Assembly (NCBI GenBank): GCA_036365145.1
Contig: JAEOAD010000018.1
Location: forward strand, 9,938,001 to 10,002,000
Reading direction: 5' to 3'
Length of the DNA: 64,000 nucleotides
Source: Orientallactaga sibirica
Taxonomy: Eukaryota; Chordata; Mammalia; Rodentia; Dipodidae
The position numbers and the translations under genes were made by a program. The notes beneath the pieces are model-generated. The model was not told where the DNA came from, ran no database searches, and was given only the letters and a program-made list of their open reading frames with translations. This document shows positions 10,680 to 21,744 of the stretch, piece by piece (position 1 is the first letter of the stretch; each line of letters begins with the position of its first letter).

Positions 10680-12265
10680 GAAGTGTTCAAGTGTTAGTTT
10701 CCCAAATGTCCAAATTACAATGTTTTGGCAGTGAAGAAGGAACAAGGGAAGGAAGTAAGGATAAAGAAAGAATAAGAGGGTAGATGAAGGATTATTGATT
10801 CTTGTTAATGGGTTTGTCTCTTTGTCCAATACCACTAAAAGCCTCACTGCTGGCACTGTTTCCAGTGAAATTTGGGCATCTGTCCAAGTACATTTTCTAT
10901 GATGAGAACCATAAGATATTTCCTCAGAAATGGGATTGTCAAAGAAGACACTATGAAGTCTCCATAAGATGATCTGCTTAGTTGACTTTGCCCACACTGC
11001 TTACCAGTTACTTGGCTGAAAGTTAAGTAGGGCCTATTCAGTTGTGGATCCCATACCTGTGTTCATTCTTCAACACAGTCCAAGTTAGTAGAACCACCTG
11101 AACCTAGTATAGGGAATAAGGTATAGATAAACCTATTCTATTAAATGAATGGCATATAAAATTATTCATCCCCAAAGTACCAAACACATAAATGTGGCCT
11201 AATATATATTTCTGATTGCCACTCAAAAATATTAGCAGGCTTAGTAGAGAAGAAGGCTTTGGTCCAGACATCATTCTGTCATTTTGCACTGGCCTAGATC
11301 TTCTGGTTACTGTCATTACCCTCACACAGCAATGCAAGTCTTCCCTAGCGTGTCTTCTTTGTCTTCAGGAATAGACTCCAATGTCTTTTCCATGCAAGTT
11401 ATCATAGTTTACCTAACAAATCACTTTAAATGACTGGTTTAAATAGCTTAGTCCATACAATGCTATTTAAATTTTTATCTATAATTTCCCCTTCCCCTGT
11501 GATTGGCTGTTTGGCCTGTCTGGCCTTATAGCCCACTGTATTTGTCTCTAATCCAGGGACCACGGATGTTGAGTGCTATCTTTCTGCTTTGTGCCATATG
11601 TTTGAGCTCTGAATACATGCCATCTGTGTTGATGTGGTTCACAGTGGGACTCTGAGATAACAACAGCTCCTTGTCGACAGGAATGGTGATCAAAACATCA
11701 AGTGCCGCCCTAGCTACAGAGCCTGGGAATTCTCATACTTAGGAACGATCACTTATGCAGGTAACACTGGTTTGTTGTTGACTCACCATCCCAAAGAACA
11801 CTCATGGTTGTTTTCATTCTGATCTTTTTCAGCATGATTTTCTGCTCTTGGCTCTAGACTCACGCTATTCATTCTCTCCCAGGTTTCTACTCAATTAAAA
11901 TGTGATCTTCAACTTATAGATTGCAACCTTTAGGAAGAAGCAATAAATAAATAGTCATCGTGATTGAGATCCAGATACATAGGAAAAAATAGAAAACAAA
12001 GGAGTTAGGTAGATTGTGCAAAATGTAAGCACTGTGACCTGAGAGAGCCTTGCTCAGGCCACCTGATACTAAAACTCACAAGCAGTCATGACTAACCTTA
12101 GCCGCTCTGATCCAGGGCAAACATCATCCTGCAAGAGCTGAGCAGAGCACAAGTTCTTCAATATAGCCCTGATAAGGAAGGGGAGCTAAGCATGGCCACT
12201 TCTCCTTCCTGCCTTAGCTGAGGGGAGGCACAGGTGGTAGAGTATACACAGACACAGTGGCTGAC
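10680..12265. other. Unique intergenic sequence
   Basis: No recognisable gene or mobile element over about 1.6 kb. The longest frame (10617-10997, minus) begins inside the B1 and has no domain. Confidence 0.4.
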
Positions 12266-12269
12266 ACCA

Positions 12270-12480
12270 GCACAACAAGCCTTTCCCAGGCATTCTACGT
12301 ACCTATGCACCAGGTGCTGTTGTAAGCACAATACTTCATCATAGCCAGTTGATGAGATGGAACTACTTCTAACCTCCATTCCAAAAGACACATAGAGAGT
12401 AACCAGTTTGCCTGGAGTCACTCTGCCAGTAGGAGGCAAAGCCCGGCCTCAAACCCAAGACTTTAATTTTAGAACTAAGG
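12270..12480 (+). mobile_element. MIR SINE
   Basis: Shows the MIR core order: CACCAGGTGCTGTTGTAAGC, a block corresponding to the conserved ATGAGGAAACTGAGG region, GTAACCAGTTTGCCTGGAGT and GGCCTCAAACCCAAGACT. Orientation is plus. It is mammal-wide and ancient. Confidence 0.7.
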
Positions 12481-12609
12481 CTTTTATCCACCAAAGTATA
12501 ATGTTTCAAAATCCACCCCGATGGACTGTTATTCTTCTCTTGGTCCCTTCCTTATCTGTCAACTCTGCTTATAGATAATGCTGGACAAAACTCCCAACTT
12601 CATCTTCTG

Positions 12610-12998
12610 ATTTTATGAGGTACTTTTGTCATTGCTATGAAAAAATAATACCTGACAGACAGAAATTAAGAGAGGAATGGTTTGTTTTGGTTCATGATTT
12701 TGGAAGGATTTCAGTCCATCATGACAGGAAAGGCATGGGTATAGAAGCCCAGTCTTTGGAGCATGAGCATGAGGCAGAGGCTTATTCATATCATGGCTGC
12801 AGAACAGAATGCAGACACAGCAGACCCCCACAGTGGTCATAACCTTCCAAAGCCTGCCTCTAGTGACCAACTTCTGCCAGCTTGGCTCTCCACTCTAAAG
12901 ATTCCATAACTCCCAGCACAGTGCCACCATCTGGTGACAGGTAGTCACATATGTGAGCTTGTCAGGGATATATAGTTCAGATTCAAACTATAACACCA
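12610..12998 (-). mobile_element. MaLR-like LTR remnant
   Basis: The order GCTATGAAAAAATAATACC, a GGTTTGTTTTGGTTCATGAT segment, GTGCCACCATCTGGTGAC and GATTCAAACTATAACACC is the reverse of an ORR1/MT-style non-autonomous LTR of the MaLR group (compare 24460-24800). The ends are eroded. Confidence 0.55.
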
Positions 12999-12999
12999 A

Positions 13000-13900
13000 C
13001 AGAGATATTCCATGGGGTCTTTGGTCTGTGAGACCTTCAGGTCCTTGCATGTTCACAAATAGCATTCACCTTTGAACCTACTTCTCCATAGCATGAACAC
13101 TAGATTTCATCCTGGTGTGGATAGAAATTGGAGGCATTTAAACCACTGGGGATAAGGTCTGATCTATGCTGATCTGTTGTCAGATAACTACAAGTGATTG
13201 AAATTATGTAAAGTAAAAACAGCCAAAATGAAATCAGATTTGTGTTTGCAGCCACTGGCCACCTCACATGTCACAGTATCATTCTGAGTGCCACTTTGTG
13301 CTCTGCACTGATCTCAGCCCCAAAGATGGAGAGCTGAAAACAAAACAAACCAACAAATTAACCAAGCTTGCCTGCTCTCGGGGGCCTTACCGCAGTCTAG
13401 AAGCCCAACTCTGATTCTATTATAACACAAGGATGCTATAACACATCGAAGCAAATATTTAGAAACAAACAGAAGATGTTTTGTGAATAGAGAGCAGAGG
13501 AAGTAATCTTGTTCAGGGTCAAGAAAACCTGCTATGGGGGAACCATTTGGCCACAAGATGAAACACGAGTATCTACTTACTGTTGAAGACTGGTCAATGC
13601 AGGGGATACAATTCAGGAGAAGAGAATGGAATAGACCAAATGCCTTTTTTGGTGGCATAGAGTAGACCAGAGGCTCCTGTGACATTAAAGGAGGATGGAG
13701 AAGTATCACATCATGTGAGGGATTTGAGGTCCATTCTAAGGGCAAGGAAAAGTGTTGCTTAATGTGCTATTGATTCACTTCTGCTCAACATACAAGGTGT
13801 CAGGATCTGATCCAAGTTCCAAAGATATAACAAAGGTGTATGTTAATGGGCTTTTGCTCTCTAACAAATGACTGAGATAATCAAATTATAAGGAATACAT
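13000..13900. other. Unique intergenic sequence
   Basis: Nothing recognised. A 143-codon minus-strand frame (13314-13745) is the longest open frame in this stretch; it has no domain, no signal peptide and no repeat-derived homology I can see, so I treat it as chance. Confidence 0.4.
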
Positions 13901-13902
13901 GT

Positions 13903-14003
13903 GATCTGGGGAGGTAGTTCAGTGGTAGAGTATGTTGCATAGCATAGCAGCATATACAAAGTGCTAAATTTGATCCCCAGCCCACCTCCCCCTCCCCTAA
14001 AAA
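13903..14003 (+). mobile_element. ID-type SINE
   Basis: TGGGGAGGTAGTTCAGTGGT with AGAGTATGTTGC and TTTGATCCCCAGCCC is the tRNA-Ala-like head of an ID element: A-box then B-box, followed by a short A-rich tail. Confidence 0.65.
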
Positions 14004-14357
14004 GAGAAGAGATTTATTTTGGCTCTTGGTTCCAGTTCCAGTATTTGGTCAATTAGATATGTTGCTTTGGGCCTGCAGCAAGGTAGCTTTCATATTTGAA
14101 ATGCAAATATGGTGAAGCAAAACTGGTCATCTAATGGCCAGACAACAATAGAAAGGAAGAAGACGGGCCTGGGTTCTATTATCCCCTTCACACAGCCCCA
14201 GAGACCCAGTGACCTCACTTCTTCCCATTAACCTCCCAAAATTTGGTCTCCACCTCTCAAAAATCATGGAGGTGGAGACCAAACCTTTAACACATTAGTC
14301 TTTGAGGGATATTTAATATCCAAACTAGAGCAACCGTGAGACAATCTCTCTGTGTCC

Positions 14358-14534
14358 TTTTTTTGTTTGTTTGTTTTTGTTTTTGTTTTCTGTTTTTTGA
14401 GGTAGGGTCTCACTCTAGCTCACGCTGACCTGGAATTCACTATGTAGTTTCAGGGTGGCCTTAAACTCATGGCGATCCTCCTACTTCTGCCTCCTGAGTG
14501 CTGGGATTAAAGGCGTGCACCACCATGCCCGGCT
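14358..14534 (-). mobile_element. B1 SINE inserted in the tail of another SINE
   Basis: Minus-strand B1: T/G-rich tail (TTTGTTTG units), GAGGTAGGGTCTCACTCTAG, GGGTGGCCTTAAACTCATGG, GTGCTGGGATTAAAGGCG and ATGCCCGGCT. It directly abuts the T-rich tail of the tRNA-like SINE at 14535-14848. CTCTGTGTCC lies at its left edge and again just right of the second SINE, indicating it landed in the tail of the earlier insertion. Confidence 0.9.
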
Positions 14535-14628
14535 CCTTTCTTCTTTTACAAAATATTTATTTATTTATTTATTTATTTGATAGAGAGAGAGAAAGAGGCA
14601 TATGTATGTATGTATGTATGTGTATACA

Positions 14629-14678
<50 letters not shown>

Positions 14679-14848
14679 TACATACATACAGATAATGGGC
14701 ATGCCAGGGCCTCTAGTTACTGAAAACAAACTCCAGACACATGCACCACCTTATGCATCTGGCCCAGTACGTGGGTACTGGGAATTGAACTTGGGTCCTT
14801 AGGCTTTGTAGGCAAGTGCCTTAACCACTAAGCAATCTCTCCAGCCCT
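14535..14848 (-). mobile_element. tRNA-like SINE with expanded microsatellite
   Basis: Minus-strand copy: TTTATTTATTTATTTATTTG tail, GA-rich tract, then a large (GTAT)n/(CA)n expansion, GGGCCTCTAGTTACTGAAAA, GGTACTGGGAATTGAACTTG and CTTAACCACTAAGCAATCTC at the tRNA-like end. Confidence 0.88.
14600..14691. repeat. (GTAT)n (CA)n (CATA)n microsatellite
   Basis: About 90 bases of tetranucleotide and dinucleotide repeat lying where the SINE family normally has its GA/CT tract, so it probably grew from that tract. Confidence 0.95.
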
Positions 14849-15157
14849 CTGTGTCCCTTTCAATTTGTTGAGAGGGGTATATAGATAGTATAAGGAGTAA
14901 TTATATTTTATTGTGGTAAACTAGGCTCCTGCCAAGTACTCAGAGCCACAAAAAGATTTTTAACCACATCCACTAAAGAAAGCCATTCAAGCTAAAAGGA
15001 ACCAAAACAGGCTAATCCTAGGAAAGGGAAGGAAGGACACGCAAAATAGCTGTGTCAGGAACTGCAATGAGTGGGCAAAGCACAGCACGATGGAAAACTT
15101 GTTAGGTAGGTGGAATTAAAAAAAAGACTTTGTTTCTATGACTTTATCTCATTGGGT

Positions 15158-15485
15158 TATTCTGTTTGCATTGCTATGGCAAAATACAATAGGTGCGGTT
15201 GTTTAACGAAAAAATAATAACATTTTCTCTCAAAGTCCTTGAGGCTAGACAATCAAGGTCTGACATGGTCAGTTTCTGGAAAGACTCTTTTCCTAGCTTG
15301 CAAATAGCCACCTTCTTACAGTGTCCTAGCATGGCAAAGAAAGTGAGCTGTCTGGTGTCTACTGATAAAGACTTATCAGATCAGGACCTCACTCTGAAGA
15401 TCCCTCCAAAGACCTCTCCTCAAAATACAATCCCACTGGATGTTGAGGAATTTATGGGGCCACAGTCCAGTCCTAAGCACTATGG
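15158..15485 (-). mobile_element. MLT1-like MaLR LTR remnant
   Basis: Reverse of the MaLR layout: TTCTGTTTGCATTGCTATGG at the left, a TCTCAAAGTCCTTGAGGC block, AAAGACCTCTCCTCAAAATA and a right end with GTCCAGTCCTAAGCAC. Strongly diverged. Confidence 0.5.
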
Positions 15486-15977
15486 TTAGCAAAGTGCCAC
15501 TGAAAACAAAATGGGAAAGTAAATGATCAAACCAGTAATCTAGAATAGTCATATGTTCTGGGTAAAACTGGAACAGATGGGTGCAGAGCTGAGGGAGGAA
15601 CTATGATGGGGACATGAGTAAGGTGGGAAGACCAGGCAGAGAGATGCAGAGGAGACAATCCCCTGCCCAGTAACTGGTGACTATGGTTCTCAGACTTGGT
15701 GACTGGAGAAATGATGTTGACATGCACTGAGACAAAAAGCCAGAAAGAGCAGTTAGGGGCAGAGGTGGACAGCTCATAGCATAGACCTGAGAATGCTGGT
15801 TGGAACCAATGCCCATGTGGGCATGCAGTGTGCTGAGTGTTCATCCTCACACACTAATATTACTGGGTATAAAGCAAAGACAAGAAACAATGCGAAGGGG
15901 TTTTGCCTCTTTAGCTCATTGAAGGAGCAATCCAAAGTTCATAAGTAACATATGAGGTTTATTTAAATGTGCATTTT

Positions 15978-16183
15978 AAAAATATTTTTATTTATTTACT
16001 TATTTGAGAGAGAGAGAGAGAGAGAGAGAATGGGTGAGGTAGAGCCTCCAGCCCCTGCAAATGAACTCCAGATGTATATTCCACCTTGTGCATCTGGTTT
16101 TACCTGGGTACTGGGGAATCAAACACAGATTCTTAGGCTCTGCAGACAAGAACCTTAACCATGGAGCCACATCTCCAACCCCC
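15978..16183 (-). mobile_element. tRNA-like SINE
   Basis: Tail AAATATTTTTATTTATTTAC, a perfect (GA)n run at 16009-16029, AGAGCCTCCAGCCCCTGCAA, TTGTGCATCTGGTTTTACCT and ACCTTAACCATGGAGCCACA. Minus orientation. Confidence 0.85.
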
Positions 16184-16282
16184 CTTCTTTTTTTTTTTCA
16201 GATAGCATTTCAATCTTTAGGCCTAAGTCTGGTACTTTGGTTCAAGTAGTATATTCACTTCCTACCAAAAATTCTACTCCCC

Positions 16283-16470
16283 AAATTTGAATTTTTTTAT
16301 TAGTTATGAACATACTCACTATGTAAACAATACATGTTGGTACCATCGTTACCCTCATCCCTGCCCCCTCCAAAGGAACCCTCCCCACTGGAGATACCAG
16401 TTATCCACATGGGGATCGTAGGTCATGCATTATAGGGGTAGCTTTTTACCATATGCCATTGCACAGATGC
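16283..16470 (-). mobile_element. L1 3'-end fragment
   Basis: Reverse complement corresponds to the 3' UTR of the L1 at 1-3995; the GGTCATGCATTATAGGGGTA block matches the reverse of 3850-3870. Only the last 190 bases are kept. Confidence 0.7.
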
Positions 16471-16689
16471 TAGGTGTAGACTCATTTGTTTCTTAGGAGG
16501 GCTGAGGGCTTCATTTAAAGAAACATAACTCTAGTAGGCTTGATGAGTAGAGCTTTTGCAAGAAGGCATTAGACATCATTTCTTGTTATCCTTGCTCTGA
16601 GTATTTCACTTTGGTTGTTACAAATCCTCATAAATCTCTTTAGAAAGCAAATGTCTAAATTAATAAATAATCAATGATACTGAAAATCT

Positions 16690-16802
16690 CACTCTGACAG
16701 GCTGGATTTGATACTTCATGAATGAGGAAACTGAGAATCAGAGAGGCTAAGTAATTTGCCCAAGATCACAGAACTACAGTGCTGGATTCAGGTTTGAAAA
16801 TC
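16690..16802 (+). mobile_element. MIR SINE
   Basis: Clear MIR core: ATGAGGAAACTGAGAATCAG, GAGGCTAAGTAATTTGCCCA, AGATCACAGAACTACAGTG and GATTCAGG. Confidence 0.85.
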
Positions 16803-17019
16803 AGATCACCTGAAATATTTCCCAACTTTCCACAGTGACACCTCTAAAGAGCCATCCATTCTCCTTTTGTCAACATTCCCCTATACAAACTGTGTTTTTT
16901 TATGCTTGAAGGGGCCATAGCAAACACCTTCACACAGACCATCCATGTAGGTCAAACTCTCTTATCATTTTCTGCCTTTCCACTGCTCTCTGAAATGCCA
17001 AGTAGATAGTTTCCTGTCA

Positions 17020-17400
17020 CCACCACATCAAATTACCACATGCTCAATGGCTTCCAGTAGCCCTAATGTATTATGTTACAGTCCTGAAGTTTGAAGTTCA
17101 ACATGAATAGATTTGATGGGGCTAAAATAAAGGCACCAGCACGCAGTGCTCCTTCTTGGAATCCTTGCAAATAATCTGTCTTCTGACCATCAGCTCAGCC
17201 TGTCTCATGCCATCTTCCTCCTCCTCCAAATTCAGCAACATCAGGACCAATCCTTCTCTTACTGCCATCTCTCTGACTTGTGGCAACTCTTTCATGTTTA
17301 AGGACCCTTGTGAATTTATTGGACCACCAGGACAATCCAGGATCCTCCACACAATAAAGACAACCAACTTGCAGCAGAACTGCACTTTTGACTGTACTTA
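17020..17400 (-). mobile_element. MaLR-like repeat, diverged
   Basis: AAATTACCACATGCTCAATG, followed by ACAGTCCTGAAGTTTGAAGT and a TTGTGGCAACTCTTTC block, resembles the reverse of an old MaLR LTR. The class is uncertain. Frames on both strands here are low-value. Confidence 0.35.
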
Positions 17401-17734
17401 GTTAACCTTTGTCATGAAACCTAACCCTTCACAGGTTCTGGGGATTGGGAAATGGATGGTGGAGGTCATGATTCTCTGTCCTACATCAAGAATCCCCAGG
17501 TTCTTGGCCAGTGAGGCTAGAGGCCATGATGGGAGACAGAACTGTAAGGCAATTTTGATCCATGTACTAGAGTTTAAAAGGTGGTAAGGGAGCTTCCTTT
17601 GACATACAAGGTAGGCAGCATCCGTGAGCAAAGCGACTCACAATAAGAAACCACTGAACTCCAGGACTGGTCTGGCTCATCATGTAGGACAATTTTAGTT
17701 CTCTTCCCAAATTTTCCTCTGATTTGGGAAGAGC

Positions 17735-17890
17735 CCTACAGGCATTACTGTATGTGACTTTACATAAATCTCACAATTACTAAGCAATGTTGGCTTCCCT
17801 GTTCTACGCACTGGATAGATGAAGAAGCTGAGATTCACAGAGGTTAAGTAATTTCTCCAACATCACATTGAAAGGAAACTGAAAACACTG
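17735..17890 (+). mobile_element. MIR SINE
   Basis: ATAAATCTCACAATTACTAA, GATGAAGAAGCTGAGATTCA, CAGAGGTTAAGTAATTTCTC and CAACATCACATTG follow the MIR core order. Confidence 0.8.
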
Positions 17891-18166
17891 TAAATCCAGG
17901 TAGACAGAAATATTGAAGTCTTAGTGCATAAGTTCAGAAGAGTGTTGCTTCATGACAAAGAAATGAATGCACTGGCTTAAAACAGTGTCTCCACAAGATG
18001 CTCTAGGAGGATGGTGGACTCACAGATTCCCAAATTGCTACCTTAGCCTCTTATAACACAGTGTTGTTCACAAAACTCCTTAATATCCATACTGTACACT
18101 CTGAAATCTCACCGAATATGCTTATAATTAAACACTCTGATGAAGGTAGTTATCAGTAGACAAGTG

Positions 18167-18170
<4 letters not shown>

Positions 18171-18205
<35 letters not shown>
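18171..18205. repeat. (CA)n microsatellite
   Basis: About 17 perfect CA units preceded by GTGTATA, with no SINE context that I can see. Confidence 0.95.
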
Positions 18206-18207
<2 letters not shown>

Positions 18208-18319
18208 CTTTATGGAAGCATTCTCTGGCTACAGACTATAGATTACCCTTGCTTCTTTTATACCAGTTTCATTCAGACATGGGTACTGTTGAGAGAGGAG
18301 TATGATGAGCATCAGACTC

Positions 18320-18500
18320 CACTCATGGGCCACAGCACAAACTTCTGGTAAGTGATTCAACACCCCTGGGGCTTAGTTTTCTCACCTCTAAAGTTGAAGT
18401 CCTGATGCCTACCCCACATGTTTGTTATAAATATCAAAGAGTTTCTATGTATGACATTGTTTTCCCAATACCTGGAACACATTTGGTGCTGATGTCCCAT
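18320..18500 (+). mobile_element. MIR-like SINE
   Basis: AAGTGATTCAACACCCCTGG, GGCTTAGTTTTCTCACCTCT and a terminal CCTGGAACACATTTGGTGCT match the MIR 3' half. Confidence 0.65.
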
Positions 18501-18579
18501 TGTTTCTGTTCTGGTCACCTACAGAGTTCATGAGACAATAATAATTAGAGGAAAACTCAGTAATAACAGAAGGCCAAGT

Positions 18580-18728
18580 GGCCTTCTCCACATTTCACAA
18601 GCATTATATGAAACCTTACACAGTAAGGTAAGTTCCCTGTCATGCCCACATAATAGATTAAATAGACTCAGAGAAGTTTGTTTCTCCAAGGTCACCGTAA
18701 AGGAAGGTGAAGGAGGAATTTAAGTCTA
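18580..18728 (+). mobile_element. MIR-like SINE
   Basis: ATTTCACAAGCATTATATGA, GACTCAGAGAAGTTTGTTTC and TCCAAGGTCACCGTAAAGG follow the MIR core pattern. Confidence 0.6.
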
Positions 18729-19221
18729 AGTGGGCAGAAATATAAAGACTGAGTTCTTAGGAATATTCTGGCTTAGAGCCATGACAAGGAAAATATGATA
18801 TTAAAGAAAAAATATTTTAAACTTTCCATATCTCATTTGGCCTCTTGCCTATAATAAACACTCCAATTTCTGGCTACCAACCAGGTTATATTTTCCACAG
18901 TCTCCTACCACCTGGATTTCAAATCCCAGAAGAGAAGGAAATCCATTGACCTGACTAATCTTCATGGTCCTTGAGCCATGACCCACCAAAGGGCTAGTTT
19001 TGCCAGGAAGCAATTCATCCCAAATTCACAGCTGTTTGCATCTCTGTGTCTGTGCCAGAGGCCTATTGACAGCTCCTCCTAAGAAAAGCATTTCTGTAAA
19101 TTTGTTTAAGGAAACCTTTCAGGGCCCACATTCTGGGTGTCACAGTGGGAAAAGTGTGGACTTCCACGCAGTGAGACCATGAAATCTGGTCCAAACTGTG
19201 CTCTGGTCAGAACCGTCCACC

Positions 19222-19512
19222 TTAGAAAGCTCTAGTTGCCATAACGAATTAGTATGGACTTGGTAACTTCAATAGCCAAAAGTTATTTCTTGAGTCTGTG
19301 AAGTCCAAGGTCAGACTGTCAGCATGGCTTGTTCCCTATGAAGGTTTTCTTCTAGCTGTACAGAGAGCAGTGGGAGAAAGCAAACTTTCTCACATTTCTT
19401 CTCACAAGGGCTGTAGTCTAAGTTTTGGGAGTTCTGCCTTCATGACCTTGTCACTTCCCAAAAAGCCTACTTTCAAATGACATCATTTTGAGAACCAGGG
19501 TTTCAACATAAG
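19222..19512 (-). mobile_element. MLT1-like MaLR LTR remnant
   Basis: Reverse layout: CTAGTTGCCATAACGAATTA, TGAAGTCCAAGGTCAGACTG, GAGCAGTGGGAG block, TTCATGACCTTGTCACTTCC and GAACCAGGGTTTCAACATAA. Confidence 0.6.
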
Positions 19513-20131
19513 AAATTTGGTGATATATAAGCATCCAGTTCATAGAACTTTTTAACCTGGGACAAATGTGTTTAACATCCACAACCTGAATGGCAGGGCA
19601 AGTAGGTCAGGTATAAAATAACACAATCTAGGAAGACTTTCTTTAAAAAAAAAAAAAAAAAAAAACTGATACACAGTCCCCAAATCAGAATGATGGGATT
19701 AAGTACTCAGGAAGTGGTCCAAAACTCAGCAGTTCTATAAACTCCCTCAAAAGATTCTAGTGCATTGCTAGAGTTCAGATCCATTCATGGGTCAAGAATT
19801 TTTCACAGATGGGGAAACTATGCCTAGAAGTGGAAGTTGGCCTTGTCTGGCAGCAATGATTGCTTCCATTTTCAGTCAAACCTCACCTCACTGAGTGTCA
19901 CTAACCTCAGAGATCAATACACAATGACAGAAGAGAAACACACGGACAAACATGAAAATTAGGGGACTCTGAAGAAAGCGTACTTTACAGATGCAAGCAG
20001 CTTCGAATTGATTGACTGCCTGCTCTTTACCTGATCATTTTTCTGAGTCCCCCTCTAAAACAGAACCATGCATTGTTCTTCTCAGAGTCCTTGCTCCTGC
20101 TACAGTGATTGACCCAGGGTTTCAGCTAATT

Positions 20132-20224
20132 TTTTAAATGATATTTTCAAGTCCTAATCCCAGAAAACTGGGAATATGACCTCCTTTGGAAATAGGGTTT
20201 GTAGAAGGAATCAAGTTAAGTTGG
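20132..20224 (+). mobile_element. MLT1-like MaLR LTR, segment 1 of 3
   Basis: TTTTCAAGTCCTAATCCCAG and TATGACCTCCTTTGGAAATA start a MaLR LTR in plus orientation. It is interrupted at 20225 and resumes at 20626. Confidence 0.6.
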
Positions 20225-20620
20225 TGTGGTAGTTTGAATATATGTCCCCCAATATATTCAGTGCTTTACTAGTTATAGTTTGTATCTGCAATCACCTTGC
20301 TAGAGGCAATGTCACTGGGGGCCGGTGGTCTTAAGGTGTTAATGGTATGGGTTTGAGATTCCATTGTAAAGATATGCAAATGTGCCTAGCAGGAGTTCCT
20401 GAAGTGTGCTGTGTGACCTTTTGGCTGTAGTTTTGCTCAGTGTGCTGTGTAGCTGGCGGCTTGGCTTTGCTCTCTTGACTGGTCCTGTGAAGGCAGGCTG
20501 TTTCTCCTGCCCTTATGGAACTTCCCCTGGATCTGTAAGCTTCAATAAATAATATCCCTTCCTCCATAACTGTGCCTGGTCTGGAAGTTCATCTCAGCGA
20601 ACCTGAAGCTGTCTGCTACA
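20225..20620 (+). mobile_element. ORR1/MT-like MaLR solo LTR
   Basis: A complete LTR of 396 bases with TG...CA ends: starts TGTGGTAGTTTGAATATATG and ends CTGAAGCTGTCTGCTACA. GTTGG directly precedes (20220-20224) and follows (20621-20625), a 5-base duplication as expected for this ERVL-related group. A polyadenylation signal (CAATAAATAATA) lies near 20542-20553. Plus orientation. It has no internal coding region. It sits inside an older MLT1-like LTR. Confidence 0.85.
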
Positions 20621-20625
20621 GTTGG

Positions 20626-20689
20626 AATCATTAGGTCATGTACATAACCTAATATTAGTGCTCTTATAAGGACATACACACAAAGAGAC
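20626..20689 (+). mobile_element. MLT1-like MaLR LTR, segment 2 of 3
   Basis: AATCATTAGGTCATGTACAT and AGTGCTCTTATAAGGACATA continue the MaLR LTR between the two younger insertions. Confidence 0.6.
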
Positions 20690-21395
20690 TGTTGGGCCTT
20701 GCTAGTAACAGGCTGGACCTGTGAGGAGGCTGGCCTGAACTATTGGACATGGCCAGGGACCCTGGGCTGTGGGGTTGCAGCTGGCCCTCTGTCAGGAAGT
20801 CCCTGGCGACAGTAACGACCTTCCCTATGTTGTAGGGTGTAGTGAGCTGTCATCGCCCAGAGTGGGCAGAACTGGTAAGGTGCTCCCCCCAGACCCCAAA
20901 AGGCTCTAACCATTCCATAAGTCAGACTTTGCCCCCCACAGTTCCTGACCTGTGGCTAGCTGCCCAAGAGACCCTCATGTGGCTAACGTCACATAGCCTT
21001 CCCACCCCCCACAATTTTGAAGTCACAGCCTTCAGTTAATCTCCTCTTCCGCCCTTCCCCCTACCTTCCCTTATCCTTTCCCCATAGCTTTGAAGTTACT
21101 AGTCCTTCCTCTTTCTAGATAACAGCCCATAAACTATGCATCCGATTTCCATATAGTCTGTACATCCCATCTCAACCTTCCCCAAGTGTTTATAAACCCA
21201 CCCCCCCCTTGAATAAATGAGTGTTGTTCATTAGATGGTCTCCCAGGTGCTCATTGCCCCATCATGTGTTCGTGTGTTGCACTCATCCACCACTCCAGGA
21301 AGGACCCTGCTGCTTCCCTCCCAACTCCTCTCTCCCTCGCCTGGGATGTCGGCGGCCAAAGACCCCACAAGAACGGGAACGGAACGAGACTCACA
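20690..21395 (+). mobile_element. Solo LTR of an endogenous retrovirus
   Basis: A 706-base element starting TGTTGGGCCTTGCTAGTAAC and ending GGAACGAGACTCACA. AGAGAC stands on both sides (20684-20689 and 21396-21401), a 6-base target duplication. Inside, a TATA-like GTTTATAAACC near 21188 and a GAATAAATGAG signal near 21211 mark U3/R features in plus orientation. No gag, pol or env sequence follows, so the provirus has been reduced to one LTR by recombination. A 6-base duplication favours the ERVK class, but the family is not identified. Confidence 0.75.
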
Positions 21396-21600
21396 AGAGA
21401 CCTTCTTGTGAAGGTGGACACAGATGTTGGAGTAATACTACTTCAGTCCAAGGCTGGGTAGCCACCACTAGAACATAGGTTAGGAAAGAATCTTCCCTTG
21501 AGCCTCCAGAGGGCACCTGGCCCTGCTGACACCTGGGTTTCAGATGCCTAACTTCCAGTCTGTGTCTCAGTGACACAGTGTATCCTGGTTTCTTCTCTTT
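21396..21600 (+). mobile_element. MLT1-like MaLR LTR, segment 3 of 3
   Basis: AGGTGGACACAGATGTTGGA, GAGCCTCCAGAGGGCACCTG, TGGGTTTCAGATGCCTAACT and CCAGTCTGTGTCTCAGTGAC complete the MaLR LTR that began at about 20132. Joined on paper, the three segments make a normal-size MaLR LTR. Confidence 0.6.
21503..21516 (+). promoter_or_regulatory. CTCF-like motif in MaLR LTR
   Basis: CCTCCAGAGGGCAC differs from the CTCF core pattern at one position (T for A at the third base). It lies in the MLT1-like LTR. Binding is unproven. Confidence 0.3.
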
Positions 21601-21604
21601 AGAA

Positions 21605-21740
21605 GATGAAATGCTGAGGTGAGGTACACTTGCTATGTGATGAGTGTGAGCTTATTGAGCAACTGTGTAAACTCTAGATCTCAATTTCTGTTATTGCAGA
21701 ATGATAAAAAAAAATGGCATCTACTCAAAGAGTTGTTGAA
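21605..21740 (+). mobile_element. MIR-like SINE
   Basis: GTGTGAGCTTATTGAGCAAC, ATCTCAATTTCTGTTATTGC and GTTGTTGAATCGATATATAC follow the MIR 3' order; weak. Confidence 0.45.
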
Positions 21741-21744
21741 TCGA

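Noticed and set aside
13314..13745. 143-codon minus-strand open frame
   Set aside because: No domain or repeat homology and no splice context; treated as chance.
20690..21395. Intact endogenous retrovirus
   Set aside because: Only one LTR between direct repeats; no gag, pol or env.
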